From NCBI GenBank assembly GCA_003509545.1, contig DOLC01000039.1:1-14769 (forward strand): a stretch of DNA of 14,769 bases, read 5' to 3'. A program made the translations under genes and the position numbers. Of this stretch, positions 11,720-14,769 are shown one piece after another. The notes below the pieces were generated by a model. It was not told where the DNA came from. It made no database searches and saw only the letters and a program-made list of their open reading frames with translations. The stretch comes from Peptococcaceae bacterium. GTDB lineage: Bacteria > Bacillota > DSM-521 > Neomoorellales > Neomoorellaceae. Each line of letters opens with the position of its first letter. Within the stretch, counting starts at the first letter, position 1.

Positions 11720-14506
11720 TTATCCCGCGTGGATTTCCTTTAATACCGCCACACAGTGGGAACAGAGTTGCGGTTCTTCCTGGTGTTGGCCCACCGTCTC
11801 GCTGACCTTCCAGCAGCGTTCGCACTTCTTTCCCGGAGCCGGCGCAATGCGGACCGTCAACCCGGGGAAGGCCTCGCCCTTTACTCCCTCTTCCGGCGCC
11901 GGTTCGGTGGGAGCCCATACCCGCACACCGGATACGATGAAGAGGGACGGAAGCTCCTCTTCGGCAGCCTTCAAGAACTCATAAAGCTCTTCGTCCGGGT
12001 AAAGGTGTACGAAGGCGTTCAAGGAGTTGCCTAAACCTTGCTCCCGGCGGGCCAGTTCCAAGGCCCGGTTTACCTCCTCGCGGACCTGTAAGAGTTTGTC
12101 CCACCTGGCCTCTAAATCCCGGTCCCACCATTCCTCCCGGACCCTCGGCCACGGAGCCAGCTGGACACTCCAGGGCTTGTCGGCTGCCTGCAGGTGCTGC
12201 CATACCTCCTCGGTGGTAAAGGCCAGGATGGGGGTCAAGAGCCGCACCAGTACCTGGAGAATCTCATAGAGGGCCGTCTGGGCAGAACGGCGACCCCGGG
12301 AGGCGGCCGACCAGGTATACAGGCGGTCCTTCAGTATGTCCAGGTAAGCGGCGCTCAAATAGTTTACGCAAAAACCGTGGACGGCGTGATAAACTACATG
12401 GAATTCGTACTCCTCGTAGGCACTGGTAACCTTGTCCACCAGGCGCTGCAGTTTGGCCAGGGCCCAGCGGTCTATCTCCAACATTTCCCCGTAGGGTATC
12501 CGGTCCCGCTCGGGGTCGAAGTCGTACAGGTTGCCCAGGAGAAAGCGAAAGGTATTGCGTATTTTCCGGTAAGCCTCGGCCAGTTGCTGCAGGATGTTGG
12601 GGGAAGCCGCTACATCCCGACGGTAGTCGGCGGAGGCCACCCATAGGCGCAATATATCGGCCCCCATGTCCCGGATGACATCCGCCGGATCTATGCCGTT
12701 GCCCAGGGACTTGGACATCTTGCGTCCTTCTTCGTCTACCAGGAAACCATGGGTTAGGACGGCCCTGTAAGGCGCCTCGCCCTGGGTGGCCACCGAAGTG
12801 CAGAGCGAAGAGTTGAACCAGCCCCTGTGCTGGTCGCTCCCTTCCAGGTAGAGGTCGGCCGGCCAGGCCAGGTCGGGCCTCGTCCGCAGGACAGCCGCGT
12901 GGCTGGAGCCGGAATCGAACCACACATCCATGGTATCGGTTTCTTTCCGGAACCGCCGTCTCCCGCACGCCGGGCAGCTCATGCCCGGGGGCACCAGTTC
13001 CTCCGCCTCCCGGGCAAACCACACATCGGAACCGTGGCGGCGGAAGAGCTCCTGGATGTGCTTGATGGTGGCGTCGTTAATGATCTCCTTGCCGCAATCC
13101 GCACAGTAGAAAATGGGGATAGGTACCCCCCAGGTGCGCTGGCGGGATATACACCAGTCGCCGCGCTCGGCTATCATGTTATAGATCCTCTCTTCTCCCC
13201 AGGCAGGGATCCACCGGACCCGACGGACCGCAGCCAGGGCTTCCCGGCGAAAGCCGTCGATGGAAGCAAACCACTGCTCGGTGGCCCGGAAAATAACGGG
13301 ATGCTTGCACCGCCAGCAGTGGGGATACTGGTGGGTAATGATACTGGCATGGGGGAGAACCCCCTGCTTCTCCAGTTCCTTTATAATTTCATCGTTGGCG
13401 TCCCCCACAAAAAGGCCTCGGAACGGTCCTGCCTCGGCCGTGAACCGGCCCTGGTCGTCCACGGGAGAGAGCACGGGAAGGCCGTAACGCTGGCCGATTT
13501 CAAAGTCCTCCAGGCCGTGCCCGGGAGCAGTGTGGACGCAGCCGGTACCCTGGTCCATAGTCACATGCTCTCCCAGCACCACCACCGAAGGCCGATCCAT
13601 AAGGGGATTGCGGCAGACCACGCCGTCGAGTTCCGCGCCCCGGAATCGAGCTAATACCCGATAATCCTCCACCTGCCACAGTTCCAGGACCTTCCGGTGA
13701 AGTTCCTCGGCCAGGAGCAGCTTCTCTCCCCCGGCCTCCACCAGCACATAGGTCGCCTCGGGGTGCAGCGCGATGGCCATGTTGGCCGGTAGGGTCCAGG
13801 GGGTGGTGGTCCAGATGACCACATAGCTGTTGGAAGAATCCCACAAGCCCCTGGCATCCGTCACCGGGAACTTGACGTATATGGAGGGCGACTGCTTTTC
13901 TTCGTATTCGACCTCCGCCTCAGCCAGGGCAGTTTCACAATCCGTGCACCAATAAACGGGTTTGAGGCCTTTGTAGATAAACCCCTTCTTGGCCATCTCG
14001 CCGAAAATGCCTATTTCTACCGCCTCATACTCCGGCTCCAGGGTAAGGTAAGGGTGCTCCCAATCCCCCCTCACCCCCAAACGTTTAAACTGTTCCCGCT
14101 GGATGTTCACGTACTTCAGCGCATACTCTTTACACCGCCGCCGGAATTCCAGCACGTCCACTTCCCGGCGGTTGAGGCCGAGGTTCTTGATAACCTGTTG
14201 CTCGATGGGCAAACCGTGGGTGTCCCAACCGGGGACATAGGGCGCGTCGTAGCCGGACATGGAGCGGTACTTGACGATTATGTCCTTCAGGATTTTGTTG
14301 AGGGTATGGCCCAGGTGAATATCGCCGTTGGCATAGGGCGGGCCGTCATGGAGGACAAATTTGGGTTTACCTTTATTGGCTTCCTGTACAGCCTGATAAA
14401 GGCGGTTTTCCTCCCAGAATTTGAGAATCTGGGGTTCCCGCTGGGGCAAGTTGGCCCTCATGGGGAAATCCGTCCGCGGTAGGTTCAAAGTCTTGCTGTA
14501 GTCCAC
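11720..14506 (-). CDS. ileS: Isoleucyl-tRNA synthetase, 928 aa
   Basis: This class I synthetase charges tRNA-Ile with isoleucine. The HIGH-type motif is HLGH at 64-67, within PPYANGDIHLGHTLNKILKD (56-75). KMSKS is at 596-600, and WTTTPWTLPAN marks the editing-domain region. A C-terminal zinc site uses C895, C898, C915 and C918. The length is typical of the bacterial type with a C-terminal zinc finger. The start is GTG at 14506; the ribosome binding site is weak (GGAG about 12 bases upstream). A good promoter lies 50-80 bases upstream. I see no T-box sequence in the short leader, although T-box control of aminoacyl-tRNA synthetase genes is common in Firmicutes. The gene ends in TAA TAG, 17 bases before the pduL-like gene. 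Confidence 0.97.
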   Translation of the reverse strand: MDYSKTLNLPRTDFPMRANLPQREPQILKFWEENRLYQAVQEANKGKPKFVLHDGPPYANGDIHLGHTLNKILKDIIVKYRSMSGYDAPYVPGWDTHGLPIEQQVIKNLGLNRREVDVLEFRRRCKEYALKYVNIQREQFKRLGVRGDWEHPYLTLEPEYEAVEIGIFGEMAKKGFIYKGLKPVYWCTDCETALAEAEVEYEEKQSPSIYVKFPVTDARGLWDSSNSYVVIWTTTPWTLPANMAIALHPEATYVLVEAGGEKLLLAEELHRKVLELWQVEDYRVLARFRGAELDGVVCRNPLMDRPSVVVLGEHVTMDQGTGCVHTAPGHGLEDFEIGQRYGLPVLSPVDDQGRFTAEAGPFRGLFVGDANDEIIKELEKQGVLPHASIITHQYPHCWRCKHPVIFRATEQWFASIDGFRREALAAVRRVRWIPAWGEERIYNMIAERGDWCISRQRTWGVPIPIFYCADCGKEIINDATIKHIQELFRRHGSDVWFAREAEELVPPGMSCPACGRRRFRKETDTMDVWFDSGSSHAAVLRTRPDLAWPADLYLEGSDQHRGWFNSSLCTSVATQGEAPYRAVLTHGFLVDEEGRKMSKSLGNGIDPADVIRDMGADILRLWVASADYRRDVAASPNILQQLAEAYRKIRNTFRFLLGNLYDFDPERDRIPYGEMLEIDRWALAKLQRLVDKVTSAYEEYEFHVVYHAVHGFCVNYLSAAYLDILKDRLYTWSAASRGRRSAQTALYEILQVLVRLLTPILAFTTEEVWQHLQAADKPWSVQLAPWPRVREEWWDRDLEARWDKLLQVREEVNRALELARREQGLGNSLNAFVHLYPDEELYEFLKAAEEELPSLFIVSGVRVWAPTEPAPEEGVKGEAFPGLTVRIAPAPGKKCERCWKVSETVGQHQEEPQLCSHCVAVLKEIHAG

Positions 14507-14557
14507 TTTTGGCCGTCACTCCCACACTCCGGTAGGAATATTAAAGTATCTTTGTCT

Positions 14558-14587
14558 AGTATACGCCGGTAAGGGCAAACCCGTCAA
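14558..14587 (-). promoter_or_regulatory. Housekeeping sigma-type promoter for ileS
   Basis: On the - strand, TTGACG (14582-14587) and TATACT (14558-14563) are separated by 18 bases and match the consensus at five of six positions each. The predicted transcript starts around 14551, leaving a leader of about 45 bases, too short for a T-box. The L-type repeat ends 20 bases upstream of the -35 box. Confidence 0.75.
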
Positions 14588-14606
14588 ACGGATATTTAGC
14601 TGACGT

Positions 14607-14753
14607 ATCCCCAGTCTTGATCCCGGCCTGCTTGGCTTTCGCTCGCAAAGGCCTCCCTCGCGGGCAGGACTTTTGCTTGGCTTAAAGGCTTAAGGCAGGC
14701 TTCCCGGCAGGATTTAAGCATCCTGCCTCAGTTGCCGGCCGCAAGGATACATG
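14607..14753 (-). repeat. L-type intergenic repeat, copy 2
   Basis: The reverse complement of this 147-bp stretch matches 6831-6975 closely. It includes the GGCAGGA/TCCTGCC hairpin, the block CAAGCAAAAGTCCTGCCCGC and the G-like end GCCAAGCAGGCC...TGGGGAT, which here faces ileS. The similarity weakens beyond 14753, although AAGCTTGG recurs at the window edge (14762-14769, - strand), so the far end of the element probably lies outside the window. Confidence 0.8.
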
Positions 14754-14769
14754 CCCTCGGGCCAAGCTT

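Noticed and set aside
12827..13654. Long open frame on the + strand inside ileS, and similar antisense frames inside the gene at 191-2665 and the oxidoreductase genes
   Set aside because: High GC makes long antisense frames common. Their translations show no recognisable family and the opposite strand encodes well-supported proteins.
14507..14606. T-box leader for ileS
   Set aside because: No AGGGTGGNACCGCG-like sequence or terminator hairpin, and the predicted leader from the good promoter is only about 45 bases.

Overview
The window is a chromosomal stretch of about 60% or more GC with dense bacterial genes, frequent GTG and TTG starts and strong purine-rich ribosome binding sites. It holds a four-subunit 2-oxoacid:ferredoxin oxidoreductase, a PduL-type phosphotransacylase directly downstream of ileS, a YteA-type zinc-finger protein and a DUF5665 membrane protein. 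Together these suggest an anaerobic, probably thermophilic and possibly acetogenic clostridium related to Moorella or its neighbours. This assignment comes from gene content and remembered family distribution, not from a search.

Layout. The left part (191-5719) is on the + strand: a long sugar-nucleotide pyrophosphorylase with a degenerate phosphohexomutase domain, then a compact operon encoding the gamma, delta, alpha and beta subunits of a pyruvate-type ferredoxin oxidoreductase. Everything to the right is on the - strand. From the right end leftward it reads: ileS then a pduL-like gene, closed by a clear intrinsic terminator; a DUF5665 gene then a yteA-like gene; thiD, lspA, rluD and a DUF2007 gene; and a flavin-reductase-like gene followed by a hotdog thioesterase. 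The thioesterase overlaps the end of the oxidoreductase operon tail to tail by 12 bases.

Function. The oxidoreductase interconverts pyruvate and acetyl-CoA with ferredoxin, and the PduL-type enzyme can interconvert acetyl-CoA and acetyl-phosphate, so two steps of an acetate/pyruvate route are encoded about 5 kb apart. The other genes are housekeeping: tRNA charging, 23S pseudouridylation, lipoprotein signal peptide removal and thiamine precursor phosphorylation.

The most unusual content lies between the genes. Nearly every intergenic gap carries members of a dispersed repeat superfamily. I separate an H type (98-bp copies at 9602-9699 and 10890-10987, plus partial copies), a G type (53-bp copies at 2748-2800 and 6700-6752) and an L type (about 146 bp at 6831-6975 and 14607-14753, inverted). 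Hairpins in the H and G types show compensatory or wobble-preserving substitutions, which points to folding of a single strand. All six apparent transcription-unit heads have a repeat just upstream in a consistent orientation: H left half opposite to the gene in three cases, G/L end co-directional in three. This is the best candidate here for something undescribed.
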